From Myxococcales bacterium (GTDB lineage Bacteria; Myxococcota_A; Polyangia; Polyangiales; Ga0077539), in NCBI GenBank assembly GCA_030652255.1, contig JAUSAZ010000118.1, forward strand, positions 1 through 64,000: a stretch of 64,000 nt of DNA, given 5' to 3'. This document shows positions 40,982-49,403 of the stretch, piece after piece (the first letter of the stretch is position 1; each line of letters opens with the position of its first letter). A program made the position numbers and the translations under genes. The notes beneath the pieces are model-generated. The model ran no database searches and was not told where the DNA came from. It saw only the letters and a list, made by a program, of their open reading frames with translations.

Positions 40982-42927
40982 CGGACCACGATGTCGGGCA
41001 GGCCGCAGCGGACGCCGATGGCGTCGAGCTCGGAGCCCGAGCGGCCGCTGAGGGTGGTGACCGCGGTGTGCTGCCCCGACGGTCCATCGGGGCACTCGTA
41101 GGCGAAGACGCTGCCGCCGCCGCCGCCCCAGGTGCCGCGCGCGGCGGTGGCGACGTGGTCGAGGCGCCAGCCCGTGGTGGGCGTGCCCACGACCTGCCAG
41201 AAGCCGCAGCCGAAGGCGAACTGGTCGACCCGCGAGCCCGAGCGGCCGCGGATGCTGGAGACGAAGCTGCCCGCCTCGCAGTCGGCGGAGAAGGCCGAGC
41301 CGCCGCCGCCGCCGCGGGCGCCGGGGCTCGACACCCCGCCGGTGGTGCGAACCGTGTAGCGGTACGGTCGGGCGCCGCGGTCTTCGACGAGCTCGAGGCG
41401 CATGCAGCGCACGCCGAGCTGATCGATGCGCGACGCGGCGCGGCCCACGAAGCCCACGGCCACGCCGCCGGGGCAGACGTCGGCGAAGGATCCTCCGCCC
41501 GAGCCGCCGAACTGGAGGCTGGCGAAGAGGTCGCGGAGGCTGTCGATGCCCGTGGGGCAGCCCTCGTCGACGAGCCCGTCGCAGTCGTTGTCTGCCCCGT
41601 CGCAGACCTCCGCCACGGTGCGCCCGCAGGCGCCGCAGTTGCCCGGCGTGTCGAGCGGCGCCTCGCAGCCGTCGTCGTAGCGCCCGTTGCAGTTGCCGAA
41701 GCCCGCGGCGCAGGTGGTGATGGCGCACATCGACGCCGCGCAGGCCGCGCTGGCGTTGGGCACGGCGCACGCCCGGCCGCAGGCGCCGCAGTGGGACGCG
41801 CTCACGCGCACGTCGACCTCGCAGCCGTTGGCGAGGGCGCCGTCGCAGTCCGCGAAGCCCGCGTCGCAGCGCAGCGCGCAGGCCCGCGACACGCACGCCG
41901 GCCCGGCCTGCGGGCGCGCGGGGCAGACGGTGCCGCAGGTGCCGCACTGCGTGGGCGAGGTGACGAGGTCGGCCTCGCAGCCGTTGGCGAGGTCGCCGTC
42001 GCAGTCCGCGAAGCCGACGTCGCAGGTGATGCCGCAGCGCCCGACCACGCACGCGCGCGCCGCGACGTGGGGGCCCATCGGGCACACGGTGCCGCAGGCG
42101 CCGCAGTGGGCCACGTCGGTCTGCGCGTTGACCTCGCAGCCGTTGGCCGCGGTCGTGTCGCAGTCGGCGAAGCCGCCGGTGCAGGTGCTCACCGCGCAGC
42201 TGCCCGCGCGGCAGAAGGCCGCGGCGTTGGGCAGGCCGCAGCGGTTGTCGCAGGTGCCGCAGCTCACGGTGCTCGCCATGAGGTCGACGCAGGCGCCGCC
42301 GCAGCAGGTCTCTGCCCCGGGGCAGGCCCGCGAGGCGCTGCACCCCGACACGCAGACGCCGCCGGTGCACACCCGGCCGACGGCGCAGTCGACGTCCTCC
42401 ACGCACGCGACGCACTCGTGGCGCGCGGTGTCGCAGCGGAGGTTGACGCTCCCGCCGTCGCTCGCGGTGCGGCAGCCCTCGTCGCTGCGGCAGCCGTCGA
42501 CGCAGGCGAGGCTCACCGGGTCGCAGTGACGGGCCGCGGGGCAGGTGTCGGCGGTCGGGACGCACTCGACGCATCGCCCGGTGAGCACGTCACAGACGCC
42601 GCCCCGCGGGTCGCCCGCGCAGTCCGCCGGCGCTCGACACGCGGCAGGACCAGCGTCCGGCGGCACGTCGAGCGCGTCGACGGCGTCCATCGCGGCGGGG
42701 ACATCGGGGAGTTCGGGCACGTCGATCGCTGCGGGCACGTCGGGCCGGTCGAGGGGCACGAGGGGGACATCGACGGTGTCGTCGCCGGGGTCGGTCGGGA
42801 CGTCCGATGCCTCGCCCGCGTCGGGCACGATCACCGCCGTGTCGTCACCGGCCTCACAGCCCAGCGCACCGACGAGCGCCCCGACGCCCAGCACCGCGAA
42901 TCTCCGAACCCTTGCGCCATGTCTCAT
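40978..42927 (-). CDS. Cys-rich repeat lipoprotein with three C-terminal GGGGGS-SGSRxDQ modules
   Basis: Surface or periplasmic lipoprotein of 649 residues: lipobox GALGC ending at residue 24, an Asp/Pro-rich spacer (DVPxxPDVP), a Cys-rich section of short disulfide-type motifs, and four repeats of about 47 residues with the core GFADCDG-x-ANGCEVD and HCGACGxxC (tandem at roughly 41700-42200). A DNDCDGxVDEGC motif, common in myxobacterial lipoproteins, follows. The end has three modules of about 60 residues: Gly run plus Ser-x-Phe, Cys, then GRSGSRVDQ and a last Cys. These look like a jacalin-like lectin unit, so carbohydrate binding is possible. Coupled to crtW by GTGA, though no functional link is known. 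Confidence 0.8.
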   Translation of the reverse strand: MRHGARVRRFAVLGVGALVGALGCEAGDDTAVIVPDAGEASDVPTDPGDDTVDVPLVPLDRPDVPAAIDVPELPDVPAAMDAVDALDVPPDAGPAACRAPADCAGDPRGGVCDVLTGRCVECVPTADTCPAARHCDPVSLACVDGCRSDEGCRTASDGGSVNLRCDTARHECVACVEDVDCAVGRVCTGGVCVSGCSASRACPGAETCCGGACVDLMASTVSCGTCDNRCGLPNAAAFCRAGSCAVSTCTGGFADCDTTAANGCEVNAQTDVAHCGACGTVCPMGPHVAARACVVGRCGITCDVGFADCDGDLANGCEADLVTSPTQCGTCGTVCPARPQAGPACVSRACALRCDAGFADCDGALANGCEVDVRVSASHCGACGRACAVPNASAACAASMCAITTCAAGFGNCNGRYDDGCEAPLDTPGNCGACGRTVAEVCDGADNDCDGLVDEGCPTGIDSLRDLFASLQFGGSGGGSFADVCPGGVAVGFVGRAASRIDQLGVRCMRLELVEDRGARPYRYTVRTTGGVSSPGARGGGGGSAFSADCEAGSFVSSIRGRSGSRVDQFAFGCGFWQVVGTPTTGWRLDHVATAARGTWGGGGGSVFAYECPDGPSGQHTAVTTLSGRSGSELDAIGVRCGLPDIVVR

Positions 42928-43028
42928 CGAGTTCGAAGGCCTCCTGCGAGGGTCTCAGCCGAAGGCACCATAGGGCAGCGGTGGCGCTTCTCCAACCGCG
43001 TCGAGCGCGACCGTCTCTCGGGCCCGCG

Positions 43029-44129
43029 CTACGCCCGCGAGAGCAGCACCGCCCCCCGGGGGCCCTCGTCGCTGCTGCCGGTCACGAGGCAGGTCTCCGC
43101 CGCCGGGTCGCCCCGCAGGAAGCCCTCCCCCGCCACCGCCACCGCCGTGTGCATCGTCGCGGCGCCCAGGTCGCCGAGGGTCTCTGGCAGGTACTCCAGC
43201 GCCCCGGCGGGGCCCATCACGTCGTAGCCCGCCCTCGGCCACGCCAGCTGGAACTCATGCTGCCGGAGCGCGTCCCCCGTCACGTCGCAGAGCCACCAGT
43301 CGAGCGACCGCCGCTGCGCCGCCAGCACGTCCGTGAGCGAGCGCGTCACCGCCGTCAGCGCGTCGCCCAGGCACGGCACGTCGTTGTCCGGTCGCGCGAC
43401 CTCCCACGCCGTCGCCGCGCCCTCGATGCGGGCCCGCACGGCGCGGCCCATGGCCTTCGCCCGCGAGGCCTTCACCACCAGGAGCGCTCCGCCCCCTTCG
43501 CCCGGGATGAACCCGTCGAGGTTCTCTCCGTCGTGGAGGCGCCCCCCCGTGAAGAGCGCGGCCAGCACGTCGGGGTCGTAGTAGCTCTCGACGCCCAGCA
43601 GCAGCGCCGCGTCCACCCGCTCGTCGAGCAGCGCCGGGACCACCCGCAGCAGCGCGTGCGCCAGGCCCGCGTGCGCCCGCAGGTCGTGCTCCACCACGGT
43701 GGCCACGCCGGGCCCGAGGCGCTCCTTCAGCCAGCCCTCCACCCTGCGTACGACCCGCCCCGCGCGCGCCCGGCATCCCGCCTCGTCGGGCGTCGGCAGG
43801 CCCGACAGCGTCACCAGCGCCGCGACGCTGCGCACGTCACCGAGCGCCTCCACGTCGCCCGCGAGCGACTCCAGCAGCGCCGCGGTGATGGCGTCGACGC
43901 GGTGCTCCGCCCGCGCCTGCGGGGGGAAGGTGCGGATCGCGCCCATCGTCAGCGCCTTGCCGTTGGGGCAGCGGAAGGGCGAGGCCGCGTAGGACGTGAG
44001 CTCCGCGCGGCGGAAGGCCCAGGTCTGCCATGGGTCGAAGCCGAGGCCGTTGAGCGCGGCCGACGCGCACACCACCGGGCCGTCGATGAGAGCCGGGTCC
44101 CAGTGGGCGAACTCCGTGAGTCGGCTCAC
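43029..44129 (-). CDS. Thiolase-fold, beta-ketoacyl-synthase-like protein without the catalytic Cys
   Basis: Protein of 366 residues whose order of segments follows ketosynthases: VVCASAALNGLGFDPW at the start, RVDAALLLGVESYYDPDVL, FIPGEGGGALLVVKAS (compare FVPGEGAGALVLE), and the late DLGAATMHTAVAVAGEGFL. Where ketosynthases have the nucleophile loop TACxxG the sequence is RAHAGLAHAL, with no Cys. It is therefore probably not an active condensing enzyme. Similar proteins are encoded beside DUF2169 in myxobacterial T6SS cargo loci. It is last in the 12-gene operon and starts at GTG 44129, overlapping the DUF2169 stop. A scaffolding or cargo-binding role is inference. Confidence 0.65.
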   Translation of the reverse strand: MSRLTEFAHWDPALIDGPVVCASAALNGLGFDPWQTWAFRRAELTSYAASPFRCPNGKALTMGAIRTFPPQARAEHRVDAITAALLESLAGDVEALGDVRSVAALVTLSGLPTPDEAGCRARAGRVVRRVEGWLKERLGPGVATVVEHDLRAHAGLAHALLRVVPALLDERVDAALLLGVESYYDPDVLAALFTGGRLHDGENLDGFIPGEGGGALLVVKASRAKAMGRAVRARIEGAATAWEVARPDNDVPCLGDALTAVTRSLTDVLAAQRRSLDWWLCDVTGDALRQHEFQLAWPRAGYDVMGPAGALEYLPETLGDLGAATMHTAVAVAGEGFLRGDPAAETCLVTGSSDEGPRGAVLLSRA

Positions 44130-45145
44130 CGCAGCTCCTTCTCGTCGACGCGGATCTCGATGAGCCGCCGCGCCGGGCGCGGCAGCGGGACCGCCGCGCG
44201 CCAGGTGAGCTCCACCACCCGCTCGTGAGGTTCGAGCAGCACGGTGTCGAGCAGCACCCCCACCGGCACGTCGCCGTCGTCGCGCCGCGCCACCACGCCG
44301 AAGTGCATCCTCGGCAGCTCGAACTCCAGCGCCCCGTCGGCGCAGAGGTGGTGCAGCCGCACGCGCTCCCCGCCGCGCAGGAAGCCCGGCGCCACCATGG
44401 CGGGCGCGGCCACCTGCTCGAAGCGCGGGTCCTGGTCGAGGGGGCTCAGCGGCATGCGGGAGCGCATCCACGCCGGGTCGACGGTGCCCGCCCACCCCCG
44501 GCGGGGCGACCAGTGTCGGCCGATGGCCCCGACCCCCCACGGCTCGTGGCGCCCGAGGCCCGTGATGGGCGCCGCCGGGTCCTCGATCTGCGGACCGGGC
44601 TGGTGCACCAGCGCCTCGGAGCGACGCATCACCCCGCGCCCCACGGGGTTGCGCGCCTCCTCCAGCGGCGGCTGCGACTCGTCGCTGGCGTCGGTGCCAC
44701 CCCACGCGAGCTCCCACTGCAACGGGACCTCCACGAAGGGCTCCGGCTCGGAGAGCGTGAGCCCCGCGGCGCCCTCGTACCAGACCCGCGGTCCGGTCAC
44801 GCGCAGCGCCCGGGACACCGGGCCCACCTCCACCAGCACGTCGAGCTCGGTCACCGGGCGGCGTCCCGGGGCCATCGCGTAGCCCGCCACCAGAACGTCC
44901 GTCGCCGTCTTGCGGATGCACGTGTCCGCCGGGCGCCGCGTGGAGCTCGTCGCGGGGGCCTCCGGGTCCCAGGGCTCGTCGGTGTAGCGCACCTCCGCGT
45001 CGCCCATGCGCGTCACCCGCTGGTTGAGCGCCACGTAGAAGCGCTCCTTGATGACCACGAGGCCCAGCGGCCGGCCGTCGCCGTCGATGCGCGGCACCAC
45101 CGCCACCGTCGCCGTCGTCGCGTTGAACAGATCGGGCACGTCCAT
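44126..45145 (-). CDS. DUF2169 T6SS adaptor protein (stand-alone)
   Basis: Protein of 339 residues consisting only of DUF2169, with the conserved VPLQWELAWGGTDAS and RNPVGRG blocks, ending in a basic strand (RRLIEIRVDEKEL). In T6SS loci this family lies with VgrG/PAAR and is taken as a cargo adaptor or chaperone. It differs from the module A copy, which carries pentapeptide repeats. It sits three bases after the HEAT-repeat gene and overlaps the thiolase-fold gene (GTGA), so it is part of the same operon. Confidence 0.88.
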   Translation of the reverse strand: MDVPDLFNATTATVAVVPRIDGDGRPLGLVVIKERFYVALNQRVTRMGDAEVRYTDEPWDPEAPATSSTRRPADTCIRKTATDVLVAGYAMAPGRRPVTELDVLVEVGPVSRALRVTGPRVWYEGAAGLTLSEPEPFVEVPLQWELAWGGTDASDESQPPLEEARNPVGRGVMRRSEALVHQPGPQIEDPAAPITGLGRHEPWGVGAIGRHWSPRRGWAGTVDPAWMRSRMPLSPLDQDPRFEQVAAPAMVAPGFLRGGERVRLHHLCADGALEFELPRMHFGVVARRDDGDVPVGVLLDTVLLEPHERVVELTWRAAVPLPRPARRLIEIRVDEKELR

Positions 45146-45148
45146 CGC

Positions 45149-47155
45149 TCAGAGCTCCAGCATCGCCGACGACCACGTCCCCGCCATGGCCGCCACCCTC
45201 GGCTGCGCCACGTACGCCTGCCACGCCGCGATCGCCCGCTCCTGCCGCGCGACCCAGTCCTCCGGGTCGAAGGCGATGCTCCCGCCGGTGCGCGCGCACA
45301 GCTCCAGCCACGCCACCCGCCGGACGTCCGGCGCCGCGTCCTCCATCGCCATCTCCGTCACGTTGTCCGCGGGCGACCACGCCCGGCCCCAGCGCAGGCG
45401 CCGCCCCACCGGGACGTGGGCGCGCACGCCCGCCCACCAGCGCTCCCACACACCGCGGTCGACGCAGGGCTCCGGCACCGCCATCGGGACGAAGCCCGCG
45501 GGCCGCGGCCAAGGGAGCGTCGGGTCGATGCCGCCGGGCGCGTCGTCGGTGAGCATCGCCCCGGTGATGCGCTCCAGCGCCCCCGCGGCCAGCGACCTCC
45601 ACCCGTCGTCGTCGACCGCCAGCGCCGCGATGAGCTCGTCCACCGAGCCCGCGTCGCCGAACCACCCGAGGGCGTCGAGCCGTGCGAGCGAGCCACCGCG
45701 CGCCCCGTCCGCCGTGATCGCCTCGCCCGCGCGGTACGACCCCGAGATCGCGAGGTAGCGCACCGCGCCCGCGAAGGCGCCGTCGGCGTCGCGGGTGAGC
45801 TCCAGCGCGCGCCACGGGCCGTCGCGGTGGCCCTTCGCGATGCATCCCTCCATGGCCGCGCGCACCACCCCCTGCGAGGGGTGCGTGAGCAGCGCCGCCC
45901 GGAGCGCCGGGTCGACCTCGCCCTGCACCCGGCCGAGGGAGCGCGCGGCGGCCCGCAGCACCGGCTCGCCGGCCCCGGCGGGGGCCTCGCGCACCGCCAC
46001 GTCCCAGTGGGCGGCGAAGAGCGCGTAGCGTCGCGCGAGGGCGTCGAGGGCGACCGCGCGGCGCTCGGGCTCCGCGGCGGTGAGCCAGGGGCGCAGGGCC
46101 TCGTCGAGCCCGGGGTGCGGGGCGTGTGCGAAGGCGTCGGCGACGGAGGCCGCGACGGTGTCGTCCTGCACCAGGGCCGCGCGGGCGACCCGTAGCGCCG
46201 CGTCGAGGGTGTCGCTGCCGCGCAGCGACAGGAAGTAGAACACCACCGCCCAGGTGAGCTCCGGGTCGGGCAGCGGGCGCTCCTCCAGGAGCTGCACGAG
46301 GCCGGGCGCCGCCGCGTCGCCGCAGGCCACGAGCGCGTCGACCCGCCGCAGCAGCCGCTGCTCGGTGCGCGCCGCCCCGCGCCACGCCGAGCCCGTCATC
46401 GGCCGCCGCAGGAGCCCGAGCATCCCGAGGTCTTCGAGGCAGGTGCGCGCCCGCTCGAAGAGCACCTCGTCGACGGAGAGCGCGCGCCCGAACACCAGCG
46501 CCGCGGCGCGCCCCGGTCGATCGTCGGGCGGGGCGGACGCGGGCGGCGGGGCGAGCGAGGGGCGCGCGTCGGACTCGGCCTCCATCGCCGCGAGCCGGGC
46601 GCGCGACGCGGCCGCGAAGTCCTCCAGCTCGGCGAGCGACGTGATGGCCGCTGGCGCGTCGGGCTCGGGCGGCGGCGGCGACGGGGCCTCCGGGGCGGCG
46701 GGCATCGGCACCAGCGCCACCACCAGGCCGCGGGTGGCGTCGAGGGCCACGGGCTCGTCGAGGCTCGCGCGCAGCACCCCGGGCACCTGCCGCGGCGCCT
46801 CGAAGCCCGCCGCCCGCAGCGCCGGGAGCCGGTTGAGCACCTGCAGCGCCCCGGCCACGAGGTCGCGCGCCCGCTCGTGCTCGACGGAGGGCTCGGCGGG
46901 GTCTTCCTGGAGCCTCGCGAGGGCGCCGCGGGTGGCGATGAGCGCGCGCGCGAAGGTCTGCTGCACCCACGCGCCGTCGGCGGGCGCCGCGAGCACCTCG
47001 TACACGCCGGTGATGGCCTCGCCCACCACCCGCGCGACCTCCCGGCCGCCCGGGAGCCCGGCGCCGACGAGGGTGACCAGGGCCTCGTCGAGGCGCGCCC
47101 GCACGTCCCCGAGGTCGGCCTTCGCGGCGGACGTGAGGGTGAGGTCCTCGCTCAC
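45149..47155 (-). CDS. HEAT-repeat-like T6SS-associated protein
   Basis: Protein of 668 residues, almost all helical. An N-terminal helical domain (to about 130) and Pro-rich linker lead into some eight to ten helix pairs of HEAT or armadillo type from about 260 to 560 (LDAALRVARAALVQDDTVAASVADAF; RRAVALDALARRYALF; VVRAAMEGCIAKGH; SVDELIAALAVDDDGWRSLAAGALERITG). The last part has a W-rich stretch (VWERWWAGVRAHVP). Such superhelices bind other proteins. Its place among DUF2169, DUF3396 and propeller genes suggests an accessory or chaperone role. It starts at GTG 47155, overlapping the DUF3396 stop. Confidence 0.75.
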   Translation of the reverse strand: MSEDLTLTSAAKADLGDVRARLDEALVTLVGAGLPGGREVARVVGEAITGVYEVLAAPADGAWVQQTFARALIATRGALARLQEDPAEPSVEHERARDLVAGALQVLNRLPALRAAGFEAPRQVPGVLRASLDEPVALDATRGLVVALVPMPAAPEAPSPPPPEPDAPAAITSLAELEDFAAASRARLAAMEAESDARPSLAPPPASAPPDDRPGRAAALVFGRALSVDEVLFERARTCLEDLGMLGLLRRPMTGSAWRGAARTEQRLLRRVDALVACGDAAAPGLVQLLEERPLPDPELTWAVVFYFLSLRGSDTLDAALRVARAALVQDDTVAASVADAFAHAPHPGLDEALRPWLTAAEPERRAVALDALARRYALFAAHWDVAVREAPAGAGEPVLRAAARSLGRVQGEVDPALRAALLTHPSQGVVRAAMEGCIAKGHRDGPWRALELTRDADGAFAGAVRYLAISGSYRAGEAITADGARGGSLARLDALGWFGDAGSVDELIAALAVDDDGWRSLAAGALERITGAMLTDDAPGGIDPTLPWPRPAGFVPMAVPEPCVDRGVWERWWAGVRAHVPVGRRLRWGRAWSPADNVTEMAMEDAAPDVRRVAWLELCARTGGSIAFDPEDWVARQERAIAAWQAYVAQPRVAAMAGTWSSAMLEL

Positions 47156-48087
47156 TGCCAGGCCTCCGGCTCCACGAAGCGGCGCACCCACCGGAGCGTC
47201 TGATCGCCGTCGTGGAAGCCGCCGTAGTAGCGCGCGAAGCGCCGGGGCAGCAGGGCCTCCAGGGCCTTCGAGACCTCGGCGTAGGTCTCCGGGTAGACGA
47301 GGTCGTTGACGTCGCCCGTCACCGGGCGCTCGCCCGCGCGCACGATCACCCCGCGCTCGAGCGGGAGCACCGTGATGGGGCGCTCCCAGGGGTGCGCCTG
47401 GAGGGCGCTCGCGCTCACACCGCGGGCCTCGAGCAGGGGTGCGCCGAGGAGGGTGAGCCAGTTGGTCGACGGGAGCTGCTGCTCGACGAACCACGCGGCC
47501 ATGTCCGGGTCCTGCACGTCGAGGCCGAGGTGCTGTAGCGCCCAGCGCCGGATGCACCAGAACGCCGCGGGCTTCTCCCACTCGTTGAAGGTCGTGAGGT
47601 AGCCCCCGACGGCGCAGCGGAAGGGGTGCTCCTGCGCGAGCTCGACGGCCAGCGCGAGCAGGTCGTCGGGCGACTGGTCGTAGGGCAGCACCAGCTGCAG
47701 CCAGCCGTGCCGGCCGCCGCGCGCGGGGTCGAGCTCGCGGTACGAGAACCCCGCGCCCATGCACTGGGTGTCGTCGCTCAGCCGCACCTGCAGCAGGTGC
47801 CTCGGGCCCCGGGCGTTCCAGGCGTTGGCGAGGGTCTGCGGGAGCCCGTCGCGCTCGGTTGGAGAGAGGCGCACCCAGTCGTTGCGGGTGGAGGTCGTCA
47901 GCCACTCCAGCGTCGCCCCGGGGACCATCCGCAGCAGCGCCGACACCATGGCCGGGACGCCCGTCTCGGCCCAGTGCGGGGCGTCGTCGAGGTACACCGT
48001 GAGGCCCAGCGCGACCCGCGCCACCATCACCTCCGGGTCGTCGGTGAGGTACCCGCAGCCGGGTCGCTGTCGCGCCCGCGCGCTCAT
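47152..48087 (-). CDS. DUF3396 type VI immunity-family protein
   Basis: Protein of 311 residues with DUF3396 features: an N-terminal alpha/beta part (VMVARVALGLTVYLDDAPHW), the central GRHGWLQLVLPYDQSPDDLLALAVELAQEHPFRCAVGGYLTTFNEW, then GVNWLT-like segment STNWLTLLGAPLLEARG and PLERGVIVRAGERPVTGDVN. The family is annotated as type VI immunity and occurs next to VgrG/effector genes. It is cytoplasmic, with no signal peptide. The ATG at 48087 overlaps the stop of the propeller gene. Which toxin it would neutralise is not clear, because the nearest candidate effector is three genes upstream. Confidence 0.8.
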   Translation of the reverse strand: MSARARQRPGCGYLTDDPEVMVARVALGLTVYLDDAPHWAETGVPAMVSALLRMVPGATLEWLTTSTRNDWVRLSPTERDGLPQTLANAWNARGPRHLLQVRLSDDTQCMGAGFSYRELDPARGGRHGWLQLVLPYDQSPDDLLALAVELAQEHPFRCAVGGYLTTFNEWEKPAAFWCIRRWALQHLGLDVQDPDMAAWFVEQQLPSTNWLTLLGAPLLEARGVSASALQAHPWERPITVLPLERGVIVRAGERPVTGDVNDLVYPETYAEVSKALEALLPRRFARYYGGFHDGDQTLRWVRRFVEPEAWQ

Positions 48088-49028
48088 CGCTGCCTCCGCT
48101 GGCGCCCCGCCTTCCACGCGGGCACGAAGGCGCTCGTCGCCTCGCGAAACACCCCGATCGGGATGCGCGTGAACGTCTCTCCGTCGCGGGTGGCCACGAG
48201 CTCGTCGGGGCAGGCCGCCAGCAGGTCGCCGCGCGCGTCGAGCTGCGTCGCCGGGACGTCCTTCGCCCACTCCACCAGGCGGTTGCCCTCGACGGCGTGG
48301 ATGCCGCGCGACCCGGTGGTCACCAGCACCTTGCCCTGGAAGACCCCGAGGGAGAGCAGCGGGCCGTCGGCGATGATGCGCTCGGCCCAGCCGTGCACGC
48401 TGCCCTCCAGCACCCGGTAGCCCGCGCCGCACGCGTGGATCTCGTCTTCGGACACCACCTGCACCGACGAGAGCACCGCGCGCGTGGGCGCCGGGACGCG
48501 CACCCACTGGAGCCCATCCCAGCGGGCGACGATGCCGCCGTCGCCGACGGCGTAGACGAGGTCGGGACGCAGCCCGTGCATGCCCAGGAAGAGCCCCGGC
48601 GGAGGGGGCGTCTCGGCCCAGCGGGAGCCGTCCCAGCGGTGCACGATGCCGTGGATGCCCGGGCTCTGCACGCGCTGCCCGAAGGCGAACACGTTGGACT
48701 CGTCGAGCCCGTAGACGCCGCTCAGGACGCCGGGCAGCGGGGTGAAGCTCCACTGCGGGGTGAGCAGCTCGCCCGAGGTCTCGACGTGCACGCCCGGGCG
48801 CATCCCGCCTTCGGACGCCCACGCGCGGCCCGACGGCGCGCGCCACAGCCGCGTGAGCCAGCCGCGGTGGCCCAGCAGCAGGTACATCTGCCCACGGACG
48901 ACGCGGCCGATCCACGACTCGGCCATGTCCTCCGACCAGCCGTAGGTGTCGTCGTAGCGGTCGGCGAGGAAGTGGAAGTCGTCCGCCGAGAGCCCGCTGA
49001 CGCCGCGATAGGTCCAGGCGATGGGCAT
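48084..49028 (-). CDS. T6SS-operon beta-propeller-like protein
   Basis: Protein of 314 residues rich in short beta units of WD/Kelch appearance: VYGLDESNVFAFGQ, GIVHRWDGSRWAETPPPPG, LVYAVGDGGIVARWDGLQWVRVPAPT, EDEIHACGAGYRVLEGSVHGWAER. The RWDG-x-W pattern recurs and fits a small propeller; the first 60 residues are different (helical, LSADDFHFLADRYDD). There is no signal peptide, so it would act in the cytoplasm. Flanked by the small acidic gene and DUF3396, it may be an effector-binding or immunity protein. That is inference from position. Confidence 0.6.
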   Translation of the reverse strand: MPIAWTYRGVSGLSADDFHFLADRYDDTYGWSEDMAESWIGRVVRGQMYLLLGHRGWLTRLWRAPSGRAWASEGGMRPGVHVETSGELLTPQWSFTPLPGVLSGVYGLDESNVFAFGQRVQSPGIHGIVHRWDGSRWAETPPPPGLFLGMHGLRPDLVYAVGDGGIVARWDGLQWVRVPAPTRAVLSSVQVVSEDEIHACGAGYRVLEGSVHGWAERIIADGPLLSLGVFQGKVLVTTGSRGIHAVEGNRLVEWAKDVPATQLDARGDLLAACPDELVATRDGETFTRIPIGVFREATSAFVPAWKAGRQRRQR

Positions 49029-49044
49029 CGCAAACCGTGTGCGG

Positions 49045-49368
49045 TCAGAACCCGCCGACGTCGAGCCGGATCGGGGCGGCCGCCACCTCGGGGTGCGCGG
49101 CGTAGAGGGCGTCCATGCACTGCTTCACGCGCGCGGGCGCCTCGGTCTCGTGGCGCAGGCTGTTGGTGCCGTAGCTGAAGCACACCAGCAGGTGCGAAGG
49201 GTCGTCCGGGTCGGGGAAGGCCCGGGTGAAGGTCAGCGGGAGGAAGTCCCCGCCGCCGCGGTCGTCCGACTGGGCCTGCTCGTAGGTCTCGTCGTCAGCG
49301 AAGTTCTTCACCGCGTCGAGGTACTCGTAGAGGAAGGCTTCGATGGTCGGGATCAGGTGCTCGTTCAT
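49045..49368 (-). CDS. Small acidic protein, candidate immunity or adaptor
   Basis: Protein of 107 residues that I do not recognise. It is strongly acidic in its first half (ADDETYEQAQSDDRGGGD), with a leading helix (IPTIEAFLYEYLDAVKNF), two strands (LPLTFTRAF, HLLVCFSYG) and a C-terminal helix. No signal peptide. It is encoded right after the Cys-rich candidate effector, the usual place for a cognate immunity gene, and its acidity would suit binding of that protein, which is basic. Function not shown. Confidence 0.55.
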   Translation of the reverse strand: MNEHLIPTIEAFLYEYLDAVKNFADDETYEQAQSDDRGGGDFLPLTFTRAFPDPDDPSHLLVCFSYGTNSLRHETEAPARVKQCMDALYAAHPEVAAAPIRLDVGGF

Positions 49369-49403
49369 GACTGGTCAACTCTGGGTTCTCGTGGAGGAGC
49401 GTG

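Noticed and set aside
41700..42200. Selenocysteine or frameshift suspicion in the Cys-rich lipoprotein
   Set aside because: The frame is continuous, with TGC/TGT cysteine codons only and regular repeat length.
43029..46970. Single 1313-codon minus-strand frame spanning three genes
   Set aside because: Only its last 366 codons are protein-like; the rest is an out-of-frame read of the HEAT-repeat and DUF2169 genes.
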